NCBI RefSeq assembly: GCF_031177825.1
Contig: NZ_JAPSKE010000034.1
Span: 1 to 55,753, forward strand
DNA length: 55,753 bases
Source of the DNA: Paenibacillus sp.
GTDB taxonomy: Bacteria > Bacillota > Bacilli > Paenibacillales > YIM-B00363
Reading direction: 5' to 3'
Shown: piece by piece, positions 18,753 to 27,702 of the stretch
Layout of the letters: every line of letters starts with the position of its first letter
How positions within the stretch are numbered: position 1 is the stretch's first letter
The notes under the pieces: model-generated
The model's database searches: none
Told to the model about the DNA's origin: nothing
The model's input: only the letters and a program-made list of their open reading frames with translations
Program-made: the position numbers and the translations under genes

Positions 18753-19660
18753 CGACGACAACGGCGGTACAGTCGAGGCACTTGATCGGCTTGAAGGGGA
18801 TGGCCAAGAGCGAGCTCGAGGCGATCTTGGATCGGGCGGCTTACTGGGAAGCGCAGCCGGTCGCGGCGTCGAGCGCGCTGAGCGGGAAGTTCGTGGCGAA
18901 TATGTTTTTCGAGAACAGCACGCGCACGCGCTTCTCGTTCGAGGTGGCCGAGAAGCGGCTCGGCGCGGAGGTGCTGAACTTCGCCGCGGCGGCGTCGAGC
19001 GTCCAGAAGGGCGAGTCGATCTACGACACGGTGAAGACGCTCGAGTCGATGGGCATTCACGGCGGCGTCGTCCGCATTAAGGCGGTGGGCGTCATGCAGG
19101 AGCTCGCGGAACGCATCAAGGCGCCGCTCATCAATGCCGGCGACGGCAACAACGAGCATCCGACGCAGGCGCTGCTCGACTTATACACGATGCGCAAGCA
19201 CTTCGGCGCGATCGAAGGGCTGCGGGTAGCGATCGTCGGCGACATCCGGCACTCGCGCGTGGCGCGCTCGAACCTGTGGGCGCTGCGGGAGATGGGCGCG
19301 AGCGTGCGGTTCTGCGCGCCGGACAATATGCGCGCGTCGGAGCTTGCGGAGTACGCGCCTTACGTCGGCATCGACGAAGCGCTGCAATCGGACGTCGTCA
19401 TGATGCTGCGCGTACAGCTCGAACGCCATGAAGGCGGACTGTTCGGCTCGGCGGAGGAATACCGCGCGGCTTACGGACTTACCGAGGAGCGCGCCGGGCG
19501 GATGGCGCCGCACGCGATCATCATGCACCCGGCGCCCGTAAACCGGGACGTCGAGATCGACGACGCGCTCGTGGAATGCGGGAAGTCGAAAATTTTCGAA
19601 CAGATGGCGAACGGCGTTCCGATCCGCATGGCGGTGCTGGAGCGGGCATTGTTGGGATAA
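18749..19660 (+). CDS. pyrB: Aspartate carbamoyltransferase catalytic chain
   Basis: Condenses carbamoyl phosphate with aspartate, the second step of UMP synthesis. The 303-residue length is typical for the unregulated Bacillus-type enzyme, and no pyrI regulatory gene is present. Carbamoyl-phosphate motif STRTRFSFE (about 52-60), QKGES, GDGNNEHPTQALLD and HPAPVNRDVEI are intact. The ATG overlaps the pyrR stop by 4 bp. Confidence 0.98.
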   Translation: MTTTTAVQSRHLIGLKGMAKSELEAILDRAAYWEAQPVAASSALSGKFVANMFFENSTRTRFSFEVAEKRLGAEVLNFAAAASSVQKGESIYDTVKTLESMGIHGGVVRIKAVGVMQELAERIKAPLINAGDGNNEHPTQALLDLYTMRKHFGAIEGLRVAIVGDIRHSRVARSNLWALREMGASVRFCAPDNMRASELAEYAPYVGIDEALQSDVVMMLRVQLERHEGGLFGSAEEYRAAYGLTEERAGRMAPHAIIMHPAPVNRDVEIDDALVECGKSKIFEQMANGVPIRMAVLERALLG

Positions 19661-19687
19661 CCGAGAACCGAAGGGAGAACTGCCGGA

Positions 19688-21001
19688 ATGGGGATATGGA
19701 TCGTTAACGGTCGAACGGCCGAAGGAGAGAAAATCGCGGTGCTCGCGGAGGCCGGCGTCGTCGCCGACATCGTGCGCGGCGACGCGGCGGAAGCCGTAAC
19801 GACGGACGGCCGCGAGGTCATTGACGCGGGCGGGAGGCTCCTCACGGCGGGCCTGATCGATATGCACGTACATTTTCGCGAGCCGGGTTTCGAATATAAG
19901 GAAGACATCGAGACCGGATCGAGGTCGGCGGCCAAAGGCGGCTTCACGACGGTCGCCTGCATGCCGAACACGCGGCCGGTGCTCGACAAGGCGGAGACGG
20001 TGGCGAAAGTCGTCGAACGCGGCAAGAGCGTAGGGTTGACGCGCGTGCTGCCGTACGGCTGCATCTCGATCGGCGAGCTCGGCCGCGAGCTGGCGGATTA
20101 CGAGGCGCTGCGGGACGCGGGCGCGATCGGCTTCACGGACGACGGCGTCGGCGTACAGAGCGCAGGCACGATGAAGGAAGCGATGCGGCGGGCGGCCGCG
20201 CTCGGCATGCCGATCATCGCGCATTGCGAGGACGACACGCTGCTTCCGGGCGGGGCGGCCTTCAGCGAAGGGGAATTCGTCAAGAAACACGGACTGCCGG
20301 GCATCCCGAACGAGTCCGAAGCGATTCACGTCGGACGGGACATTCTGCTCGCGGAAGCGACGGGCGTCCACTACCACGTGTGCCACGTCTCGACGGAGCA
20401 GTCGGCGCGGCTGATCCGCCTCGGCAAGCAGGTCGGCGTCAACGTAACCGCCGAGGTATGCCCGCATCATCTGCTGCTGAGCGACGAGGACATTCCTGAC
20501 GCGACGGACGCGAATTGGAAAATGAACCCGCCGCTTCGCTCCCCGCGCGACGTCGAAGCGATGATCGCCGCGGTCGAGGACGGGACGATCGACATTTTCG
20601 TCACGGACCACGCGCCGCACAGCGAGGAAGAGAAGGCGCGGGGCGTCGAACGTGCGCCGTTCGGCATCGTCGGTCTCGAGACCGCGTTCCCGCTGTTGTA
20701 CACGAAATTCGTCGCGACGGGGCGTTGGACGCTGCCGTTCGTGCTCGAGCGGCTGACAAGCCGACCGGCGCAGCTGTTCGGGCTGCCGACGGGACGCCTC
20801 GAGGTCGGCGCGCCCGCGGATCTTACGATCATCGATCTCGAGGAAGAACGCAAGGTCGATCCGACGACGTTCGCGAGCAAGGGGAAAAACACCCCGTTCG
20901 CGGGATGGCATTTGAAAGGTTGGCCGAAGCTCACAATGCTTGGCGGCAACATAGTATGGTCAGAGCTAGCGGAAAAGGGGAGTGACGAGTTTGTTAGCTA
21001 A
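19688..21001 (+). CDS. pyrC: Dihydroorotase
   Basis: Zinc amidohydrolase closing carbamoyl aspartate to dihydroorotate. The 437-residue class I enzyme has the metal motif DMHVHFREPGFEYKEDIETG (about 56-75), MPNTRPVLD, HCEDD, HVSTEQSA, CPHHLLLSDED, and FVTDHAPHSEEEK with the catalytic Asp near 305. The end overlaps the carA coding region. GAAGGGAG precedes ATG 19688. Confidence 0.98.
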   Translation: MGIWIVNGRTAEGEKIAVLAEAGVVADIVRGDAAEAVTTDGREVIDAGGRLLTAGLIDMHVHFREPGFEYKEDIETGSRSAAKGGFTTVACMPNTRPVLDKAETVAKVVERGKSVGLTRVLPYGCISIGELGRELADYEALRDAGAIGFTDDGVGVQSAGTMKEAMRRAAALGMPIIAHCEDDTLLPGGAAFSEGEFVKKHGLPGIPNESEAIHVGRDILLAEATGVHYHVCHVSTEQSARLIRLGKQVGVNVTAEVCPHHLLLSDEDIPDATDANWKMNPPLRSPRDVEAMIAAVEDGTIDIFVTDHAPHSEEEKARGVERAPFGIVGLETAFPLLYTKFVATGRWTLPFVLERLTSRPAQLFGLPTGRLEVGAPADLTIIDLEEERKVDPTTFASKGKNTPFAGWHLKGWPKLTMLGGNIVWSELAEKGSDEFVS

Positions 21002-22118
21002 GTTATACCTAGAGGACGGAACGCTGTTCGAAGGCACCTCGTTCGGAGGAGAAGGCGGACAAGTCGGGGAGGTCGTTTTCAATACGGGCATAACGGGATA
21101 TCAGGAGGTGCTGAGCGATCCGTCCTACTGCGGACAAATCGTTACGATGACGTTCCCGCTCATCGGCAACTACGGCATTACGCGCGACGACTTCGAAGCG
21201 GTGCGTCCGTTCGTACACGGCTTCGTCGTGCGCCGGCACGAAGAGGTGCCGAGCAACTGGCGCGCGCAGTACTCGCTCGGCGATATGCTGAAGGAGTACG
21301 GCATCGTCGGCATCAGCGATATCGACACGCGCATGCTGACGCGCAAGCTGCGCAGCTACGGTACGATGAAGGGCATTATCGCGACGGGCGACGTCCGCGT
21401 GGAGGAGCTGCGCGAGCGGCTGCTCGGCAGCGATCTGCTGCGCGACCAAGTGTCCCGCGTCTCGACGAAGAGCGTGTACAACTCGCCGGGCAAGGACCAG
21501 CGCATCGTGCTGATGGATTTCGGCTCGAAGAGCGGCATTCTGCGCGACTTGACGCGCCGCGACTGCGACGTCGTCGTCGTGCCGCACGACGCGACCGCGG
21601 AGCAAATTCTCCGCCTTCGTCCGGACGGCGTCCTGCTGTCCAACGGACCGGGGGACCCGAAGGACGTGCCGCACGCGGTGGAAACCGTGAAGGCGCTGCT
21701 CGGCAAGCTGCCGATCTTCGGCATCTGCCTCGGCCATCAGCTGTTCGCGCTCGCCTGCGGCGCGGACACCGAGAAGCTGAAGTTCGGCCATCGCGGGGGC
21801 AACCATCCGGTGAAGGACCTCGAGTCCGGCCGCTGCTACATCACGTCGCAGAACCACGGCTACACGGTGAAGGAAGCTTCGCTCGCGGGCACGGGGTTGG
21901 TGAAGACGCATATCAACAATAACGACGGCACGATCGAAGGGCTGAAGCATGAGAGCCTGCCGGCCTTCTCGGTACAGTATCATCCGGAAGCGTCGCCGGG
22001 ACCGTTCGACTCGAGTTACTTGTTCGACGATTTTCTTACGATGGTACGGAAGTTCCAATCGGAGCGTCCGAAGACGGCGCGACAAACCGAGCTTGAATTG
22101 CTCGCACGGGGGGTGTGA
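20991..22118 (+). CDS. carA: Carbamoyl-phosphate synthase small subunit
   Basis: Glutamine amidotransferase subunit supplying ammonia to CarB. TTG 20991 is chosen because AAAGGGGAG lies eight bases upstream; an in-frame GTG at 20982 lies inside that site. The 375-residue protein has the CPSase small domain (GQVGEVVFNTGITGYQEVLSDPSY) and a class I GATase domain with nucleophile Cys in FGICLGHQLFALACG and the catalytic HPEASPGP. It overlaps pyrC by 11 bp; carB starts 5 bp after its stop. Confidence 0.97.
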   Translation: MLAKLYLEDGTLFEGTSFGGEGGQVGEVVFNTGITGYQEVLSDPSYCGQIVTMTFPLIGNYGITRDDFEAVRPFVHGFVVRRHEEVPSNWRAQYSLGDMLKEYGIVGISDIDTRMLTRKLRSYGTMKGIIATGDVRVEELRERLLGSDLLRDQVSRVSTKSVYNSPGKDQRIVLMDFGSKSGILRDLTRRDCDVVVVPHDATAEQILRLRPDGVLLSNGPGDPKDVPHAVETVKALLGKLPIFGICLGHQLFALACGADTEKLKFGHRGGNHPVKDLESGRCYITSQNHGYTVKEASLAGTGLVKTHINNNDGTIEGLKHESLPAFSVQYHPEASPGPFDSSYLFDDFLTMVRKFQSERPKTARQTELELLARGV

Positions 22119-22123
22119 CGGGA

Positions 22124-25100
22124 ATGCCGAAAAACGAAAAGCTGAAGAAAATCTTGGTCATCGGCTCCGGTCCGATCGTGATCGGGCAAGCGGCGGAATT
22201 CGACTACGCCGGCACGCAGGCGTGCCAGGCGCTGAAAGAAGAAGGCTATGAGGTCGTCCTCATCAACAGCAACCCGGCGACGATCATGACGGATACGAAC
22301 ATGGCGGACCGCGTTTACATCGAGCCGATTACGCTCGAGTTCGTCTCCAGCATTATCCGCAAGGAGCGTCCGGACGGCTTGCTGCCGACGCTCGGCGGCC
22401 AGACAGGCCTGAACATGGCCGTCGAGCTCGCGAAAGCCGGCGTGCTCGAGAAGGAAGGCGTGAAGCTGCTCGGTACGCAGCTGACGGCGATCGAGAAGGC
22501 GGAGGACCGCGACTTGTTCCGCGATCTGATGCGCGAGCTCGAGCAGCCGGTGCCGGAGAGCGTCATCGTGACGACGGTGCCCCAGGCGGTCGAATTCGCG
22601 AGCGAGATCGGCTACCCGATCATCGTGCGCCCGGCGTACACGCTCGGCGGCACGGGCGGCGGCATCTGCCAGACGGAGGAAGAGCTCGTCGAGATCGTCT
22701 CCTCGGGTCTTCGCTACTCGCCGATCGGCCAGTGCCTCGTCGAGAAGAGCATCGCCGGCATGAAAGAAGTCGAATACGAAGTCATGCGGGACGCGAACGA
22801 TAACTGCATCGTTGTGTGCAACATGGAAAACTTCGACCCGGTCGGCGTTCATACGGGCGACAGCATCGTCGTGGCGCCGAGCCAGACGCTGTCCGACCGC
22901 GAATATCAGATGCTCCGCACGGCATCGCTGCGCATCATCCGCGCGCTGAACATCGAAGGCGGCTGCAACGTGCAGTTCGCGCTGGACCCGCACTCGTATC
23001 AATATTACGTGATCGAAGTGAACCCGCGCGTCAGCCGTTCCTCGGCGCTCGCGTCGAAGGCGACGGGCTACCCGATCGCGAAGATGGCCGCGAAGATCGC
23101 CGTCGGTTACACGCTGGATGAGCTCGTCAACCCGGTGACGGGGCAGACGTACGCCTGCTTCGAGCCGACGCTCGACTACATCGTGTCCAAGATTCCGCGT
23201 TGGCCGTTCGATAAGTTCATCCACGCGAACCGCAGGCTCGGCACGCAGATGAAGGCGACCGGCGAAGTGATGGCGATCGGCCGCACGTTCGAGGAGTCGA
23301 TCCAAAAGGCGGTCCGCTCGCTCGAAATCGGCGTACACCGCTTGTTCCTGAAAGACGCGGTGTCGCTCGACGACGAGACACTGAAGAGCCGCCTCGTCCG
23401 TCCGGACGACGAGCGCCTGTTCCTGATCGCCGAGGCGTTCCGCCGCGGCTGGGATTTGCTCGACCTGCAGGACTTGACGAAGGTCGACTGGTGGTTCCTG
23501 CGCGGCATCCAATCGATCGTCGGCTTCGAGAATCGTCTTCGCGTCGAAGCGCTGACGCCGGAGCTGCTGAAGGCCGCGAAGCGCAAGGGCTTCACCGACC
23601 GCGCGATCGCCGAGCTGCGCAAGGAAGGCGGACATACGGATTATACGGTAGAATCCGACATCCGCGCGCTGCGCTTCCAGCAAGGGCTGAAGCCGGTGTA
23701 TAAGATGGTAGACACGTGCGCCGCCGAGTTCGAAGCGTCGACGCCGTACTACTACTCGACTTACGAGACGGAAAACGAAGTGGTCGCTTCCGACAAGCCG
23801 AAGGTCGTCGTGCTCGGCTCCGGTCCGATCCGCATCGGCCAAGGCATCGAGTTCGACTACTCGACCGTGCACGCGGTATGGGCGATCCAAGACGCCGGTT
23901 ACGAAGCGGTCATCATCAACAACAACCCGGAGACGGTGTCGACGGACTTCAACACGTCCGACCGCCTGTACTTCGAGCCGCTGTTCTTCGAGGACGTCAT
24001 GAACGTCATCGAGCAAGAGAAGCCAATCGGCGTCATCGTACAGTTCGGCGGCCAGACGGCGATCAATCTCGCCGGTCCGCTCCATCGCGCCGGCGTCCGC
24101 ATCCTCGGCTCCGACCTTGAGTCGATCGACTCCGCGGAAGATCGGAAGAAGTTCGAAGCGCTGCTCCGCTCGCTCGACATCGCGCAGCCTCCGGGCACGA
24201 CGGTGACGTCCGTCGACGAAGCGGCCGGCGCAGCCAGCAAGCTCGGCTATCCGGTGCTCGTGCGCCCGTCGTACGTCCTCGGCGGTCGCGCGATGGAGAT
24301 CGTCTACAGCGAAGACGAGCTGCTCGGCTACATGGTCGAAGCGGTCAAGGTCAATCCGGAGCATCCGGTCTTGATCGACCGCTACATGCTCGGCAAGGAA
24401 GTCGAAGTCGACGCGATCTGCGACGGCGAGACGGTGCTCGTGCCAGGCATCATGGAGCATATCGAGCGCGCGGGCGTTCACTCCGGCGACTCGATCGCGG
24501 TGTACCCGCCGCAGACGCTGTCCGCGGAAATCAAAGCGCAAATCGTCGAGATGACGACGTCGATCGCGAAGGCTTTGAACGTCGTCGGCCTCGTGAACAT
24601 CCAGTTCGTCATCTATAAGGGCAAGATCTATATCATCGAAGTGAATCCGCGCTCGTCGCGCACGGTGCCGTTCCTTAGCAAGGTAACGGGCGTGCCGATG
24701 GCGAACGTGGCGACGAAGGTGATCCTCGGCGCGAAGCTGAAGGATCTCGGCTTCAACAACGGCCTGTGGGCGGAAGACGACAACGTCTCGGTCAAGGTGC
24801 CGGTGTTCTCGTTCGCGAAGCTGCGCCGCGTCGACACGACGCTCGGGCCGGAGATGAAATCGACGGGCGAGGTCATGGGCCGCGACCGCAACTTCTCGAA
24901 GGCGTTGTATAAGGGCCTCATCGGCTCGGGGATGAAAATTCCGATGTCCGGCAACATTATCGCGACGATCGCCGACAAGGACAAGGACGACGCGGTCGAC
25001 GTGTTCCGCGGCTTCGTCGAGCTGGGTTACCGCATCTATGCGACGGGCGGCACGGCGCAGACGCTGACCGATGCCGGCATGCCGGTCGACCATGTGCATA

Positions 25101-25384
25101 AGCTGAGCGAAGGCAGCCCGAACATCCTCGATATGATTCGCACCGGAGACGCGCAATTCGTCGTCAACACGCTGACGAAGGGCAAGGCGCCGGAGCGGGA
25201 CGGCTTCCGGATTCGCCGCGAAGCGGTCGAGAACGGCGTCGTCTGCATGACGTCGCTCGATACGGTGCGCGCGCTGCTCAACATGCTGCAGGCGATCAAC
25301 TTCTCGTCCGAAAGCATGCCGGGCTTCGTCAGCTCCGGCAGCTTCTCGAAGGCGTCGAAGTCGGCGCTGGAGCCGGTGAAGTGA
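22124..25384 (+). CDS. carB: Carbamoyl-phosphate synthase large subunit
   Basis: Makes carbamoyl phosphate from bicarbonate, ammonia and 2 ATP. The 1086-residue protein contains two homologous ATP-grasp halves (GSGPIVIGQAAEFDYAGTQAC at the start; GSGPIRIGQGIEFDYSTVHA from about 565) and a C-terminal MGS-like regulatory domain (about 935-1070, YRIYATGGTAQTLTDAGM). ATG 22124 follows GGGGGGTG; a GTG nine bases earlier overlaps the carA stop. With no separate arginine-type enzyme visible, whether it also serves arginine synthesis cannot be judged. Confidence 0.97.
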   Translation: MPKNEKLKKILVIGSGPIVIGQAAEFDYAGTQACQALKEEGYEVVLINSNPATIMTDTNMADRVYIEPITLEFVSSIIRKERPDGLLPTLGGQTGLNMAVELAKAGVLEKEGVKLLGTQLTAIEKAEDRDLFRDLMRELEQPVPESVIVTTVPQAVEFASEIGYPIIVRPAYTLGGTGGGICQTEEELVEIVSSGLRYSPIGQCLVEKSIAGMKEVEYEVMRDANDNCIVVCNMENFDPVGVHTGDSIVVAPSQTLSDREYQMLRTASLRIIRALNIEGGCNVQFALDPHSYQYYVIEVNPRVSRSSALASKATGYPIAKMAAKIAVGYTLDELVNPVTGQTYACFEPTLDYIVSKIPRWPFDKFIHANRRLGTQMKATGEVMAIGRTFEESIQKAVRSLEIGVHRLFLKDAVSLDDETLKSRLVRPDDERLFLIAEAFRRGWDLLDLQDLTKVDWWFLRGIQSIVGFENRLRVEALTPELLKAAKRKGFTDRAIAELRKEGGHTDYTVESDIRALRFQQGLKPVYKMVDTCAAEFEASTPYYYSTYETENEVVASDKPKVVVLGSGPIRIGQGIEFDYSTVHAVWAIQDAGYEAVIINNNPETVSTDFNTSDRLYFEPLFFEDVMNVIEQEKPIGVIVQFGGQTAINLAGPLHRAGVRILGSDLESIDSAEDRKKFEALLRSLDIAQPPGTTVTSVDEAAGAASKLGYPVLVRPSYVLGGRAMEIVYSEDELLGYMVEAVKVNPEHPVLIDRYMLGKEVEVDAICDGETVLVPGIMEHIERAGVHSGDSIAVYPPQTLSAEIKAQIVEMTTSIAKALNVVGLVNIQFVIYKGKIYIIEVNPRSSRTVPFLSKVTGVPMANVATKVILGAKLKDLGFNNGLWAEDDNVSVKVPVFSFAKLRRVDTTLGPEMKSTGEVMGRDRNFSKALYKGLIGSGMKIPMSGNIIATIADKDKDDAVDVFRGFVELGYRIYATGGTAQTLTDAGMPVDHVHKLSEGSPNILDMIRTGDAQFVVNTLTKGKAPERDGFRIRREAVENGVVCMTSLDTVRALLNMLQAINFSSESMPGFVSSGSFSKASKSALEPVK

Positions 25385-26112
25385 TGCAGGACGCGGCGGC
25401 GATGCGGGATACGCATCCGATCATGGTCGCGCTGGACGTTCCCGGCGCGGACGAAGCGCTCGCGCTCGCGGCGCGCTTCGAGGGCATTCCCGTGTGGATG
25501 AAGGTCGGGATGGAGCTGTATTACGCGGCCGGTCCCGACCTCGTTCGCCGGCTGAAGGCGCAAGGTCATCGCATCTTTCTCGACCTGAAGTTCCACGATA
25601 TCCCGAACACGGTGCGGGGCGCGGCGCGGTCGGCGACGCGCCTCGGCGTCGACATGTTCAATGTGCACGCCGCGGGCGGGTCCGCGATGATGCGGGCGGC
25701 GCTCGAAGGCGCGCTCGAGGCGAGCGCCGGCGGCGGGACGCCGATCGTCATCGCGGTGACGCAGCTGACGTCCACGAACGAGGAGACGATGCGCCGCGAG
25801 ATCGGTATCGAGGGCAGCCTCGCCGACGTGGTTCTGCGGTATGCGCGGCTCGCGAAGGACGCCGGCTTGCACGGCGTCGTCTCCTCGGCGCAGGAGGCCG
25901 CCGCGGTGAAGGCGGCTTGCGGAGCCGACTTCGTCACGGTGACGCCGGGCATCCGGCCACTGGGCGCCGACGTCTTGGATCAGGCGCGCGTCATGACGCC
26001 GGCCGAGGCGCTCGCGAACGGCGCGGATTACCTCGTCATCGGCCGGCCGATCACGGCGGCGAAGGATCCCCGGGAGGCGCTGGAGCGCATCGTGCGGGAG
26101 ATAACGTCGTAA
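25384..26112 (+). CDS. pyrF: Orotidine 5'-phosphate decarboxylase
   Basis: Last step of UMP synthesis. The 242-residue TIM-barrel protein has the catalytic block FLDLKFHDIPNTVRGAARS (Asp-Lys-Asp), ALDVPGADEAL, VTPGIRPLGAD and DYLVIGRPIT for phosphate binding. The ATG at 25384 shares its first base with the carB TGA. The usual neighbours pyrK and pyrD, which sit between carB and pyrF in Bacillus, are absent. Confidence 0.97.
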   Translation: MQDAAAMRDTHPIMVALDVPGADEALALAARFEGIPVWMKVGMELYYAAGPDLVRRLKAQGHRIFLDLKFHDIPNTVRGAARSATRLGVDMFNVHAAGGSAMMRAALEGALEASAGGGTPIVIAVTQLTSTNEETMRREIGIEGSLADVVLRYARLAKDAGLHGVVSSAQEAAAVKAACGADFVTVTPGIRPLGADVLDQARVMTPAEALANGADYLVIGRPITAAKDPREALERIVREITS

Positions 26113-26144
26113 ACGCAGCAAACCAGTAGAGGGGGACGAAGCAC

Positions 26145-26780
26145 GTGAGCAAGCTGGAACAGGACATCGCCTCGGCGCTCTTGTCGATCGGCGCCGTCTC
26201 GCTGCGGCCGCAGGAGCCGTACACGTGGACGAGCGGCATCCGCTCGCCGATCTATTGCGACAACCGGCTGACGATGTCGCACCCGAACGTACGCGAGACG
26301 ATCGCGAACGGGTTCGCGGCGCTTATTCAGGAATATTACCCGCAGGCCGACGTCGTCGCCGGCACGGCGACCGCCGGCATTCCGCATGCGGCTTGGGTCG
26401 CGCAGAAGCTCGGCCTGCCGATGATTTACGTACGGGACAAGGCGAAGGGGCACGGGAAGCAAAACCTGATCGAAGGACAGCTGGCGCCGGGACAAAAGGT
26501 CGTCGTCATCGAGGACTTGATCTCGACCGGGGGCAGTTCGCTCAAGGCCGCGCAGGCGGTGAACGAAGCCGGGGGACAAGCGCTCGCGGTGCTCGCGATC
26601 TTCTCGTACCAGTTCGAGAAGGCGGAGGAAGCGTTTCGCGCCGGCGGCATCCCGCTCAGGACGCTGTCGAATTATACGGCGCTCCTCGAAGAAGCGCTTC
26701 GCGCGAAGAAGATTCGTCCCGAGGACGTCGCCGCATTGTCCGCTTGGAGGCTGCAGCCGGAGACGTACTACGCGAAATAG
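26145..26780 (+). CDS. pyrE: Orotate phosphoribosyltransferase
   Basis: Adds PRPP-derived ribose phosphate to orotate. The 211-residue protein has SGIRSPIYCDNR, VAGTATAGIPHAAWVA, YVRDKAKGHGKQNLIEG (catalytic flexible loop) and the PRPP motif VVVIEDLISTGGSSLKA. GTG 26145 follows AGAGGGGGAC. It ends the pyr operon and is followed by a strong terminator. Confidence 0.97.
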   Translation: MSKLEQDIASALLSIGAVSLRPQEPYTWTSGIRSPIYCDNRLTMSHPNVRETIANGFAALIQEYYPQADVVAGTATAGIPHAAWVAQKLGLPMIYVRDKAKGHGKQNLIEGQLAPGQKVVVIEDLISTGGSSLKAAQAVNEAGGQALAVLAIFSYQFEKAEEAFRAGGIPLRTLSNYTALLEEALRAKKIRPEDVAALSAWRLQPETYYAK

Positions 26781-26795
26781 ATCGCAAATGGATTG

Positions 26796-26825
26796 GCCCC
26801 GCCAAGGACGGCGGGGCTTTTTTTT
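26796..26825 (+). terminator. Terminator of the pyr operon
   Basis: GCCCCGCC (26796-26803), loop AAGGAC, GGCGGGGC (26810-26817), then eight T. Confidence 0.96.
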
Positions 26826-26892
26826 GCGTTCGCGCGTCGTTCCTCGCATGCAAAAGCGCGCTTCCGGAGGTACGTTAGAGCCGGAAGAAACA

Positions 26893-27492
26893 GGCCGGCG
26901 GGTTGACCCGGAACGGGTCAGGAGGCGGCGCGGTGCGTGCCGAGGCGACCCGAAGCGGGCGAGCGTCGCCGAACGGCCGGCGGGTTGACCCGGAACGGGT
27001 CAGGAGGCGGCCCGGTGCGTGCCGAGGCGCCCCGACGCGGGCGAGCGCCGCCGAACGGCCGGCGGGTTGACCCGGAACGGGTCAGGGAGCGGCGCGGTGC
27101 GTGCCGAGGCGACCCGAAGCGGGCGAGCGTCGCCGAACGGCCGGCGGGTTGACCCGGAACGGGTCAGGAGGCGGCGCGGCGCAGGCCGAGGTGACCCGAA
27201 GCGGGCGAGCGTCGCCGAACGGCCGGCGGTTCGACCCAGAGCGGGTCAGGAGGCGGCCCGAAGCGGGCGAGCGTCGCCGAACGGCCGGCGGGTTGACCCG
27301 GAGCGGGTCAGGAGGCGGCGCGGCGCAGGCCGAGGTGACCCGAAGCGGGCGAGCGTCGCCGAACGGCCGGCGGTTCGACCCGGAACGGGTCAGGAGGCGG
27401 CGCGGTGCGTGCCGAGGCGACCCGAAGCGGGCGAGCGTCGCCGAACGCCGGCGGTCTGGCACGGAACGGGTCAGGAGGCGGCGCGGTGCGTG
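26893..27492. repeat. Tandem array of an 82-bp GC-rich unit, about 7.5 copies
   Basis: Units begin with GGCCGGCGG at 26893, 26975, 27057, 27139, 27221, 27283, 27365 and about 27447, so the period is 82 bp except for one unit of 62 bp (27221-27282, missing 20 bp) and one base lost at the last boundary. Each unit carries a palindrome GACCCG-GAA-CGGGTC and a second imperfect hairpin (GGCGACCCG with CGGGCGAGCGTCGCC). Copies differ by a few substitutions. The period is not a multiple of three, so the open frames through it rotate between copies and are not convincing as protein. It lies between the pyr terminator and a histidine kinase gene. Confidence 0.93.
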
Positions 27493-27702
27493 TTGATCGT
27501 CTTTTCGGTCGTGCTCGGGATCGGGGCGTACGCCTTCGCCATGGGGACGCCGTCGTCGCATCTTCACTCCGCGGACCCCGGTCGAATGAATCGTTCGGCT
27601 GTTTTTCCTTTTCTCTACGCGCGCGAATGTTTGGTCGTCAAGAAGGAACATTGGGGGAAAATGGCAAACATATAGTAGCATCATGAAGTTGAGGGAAGGC
27701 CG
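27493..27702 (+). other. Spacer between repeat array and kinase gene; possible coding remnant
   Basis: In one forward frame this stretch, beginning LIVFSVVLGIGAYAFAMG, reads like a membrane segment and then loses protein-like character before a TAG at 27673-27675. It may be the remnant of a gene cut by the repeat array, or chance. A possible -10 (TATAGT, 27672-27677) precedes the kinase gene, without a clear -35. Nothing else is seen here. Confidence 0.3.

Noticed and set aside
26893..27492. CRISPR array
   Set aside because: Whole 82-bp units are repeated without unique spacers, and no cas genes are present.
26937..27675. Long open frames (up to 218 residues forward, 200 reverse) across the repeat array
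   Set aside because: The 82-bp period shifts frame every copy, all frames lack stops because of GC content, and there is no convincing ribosome site or protein family.
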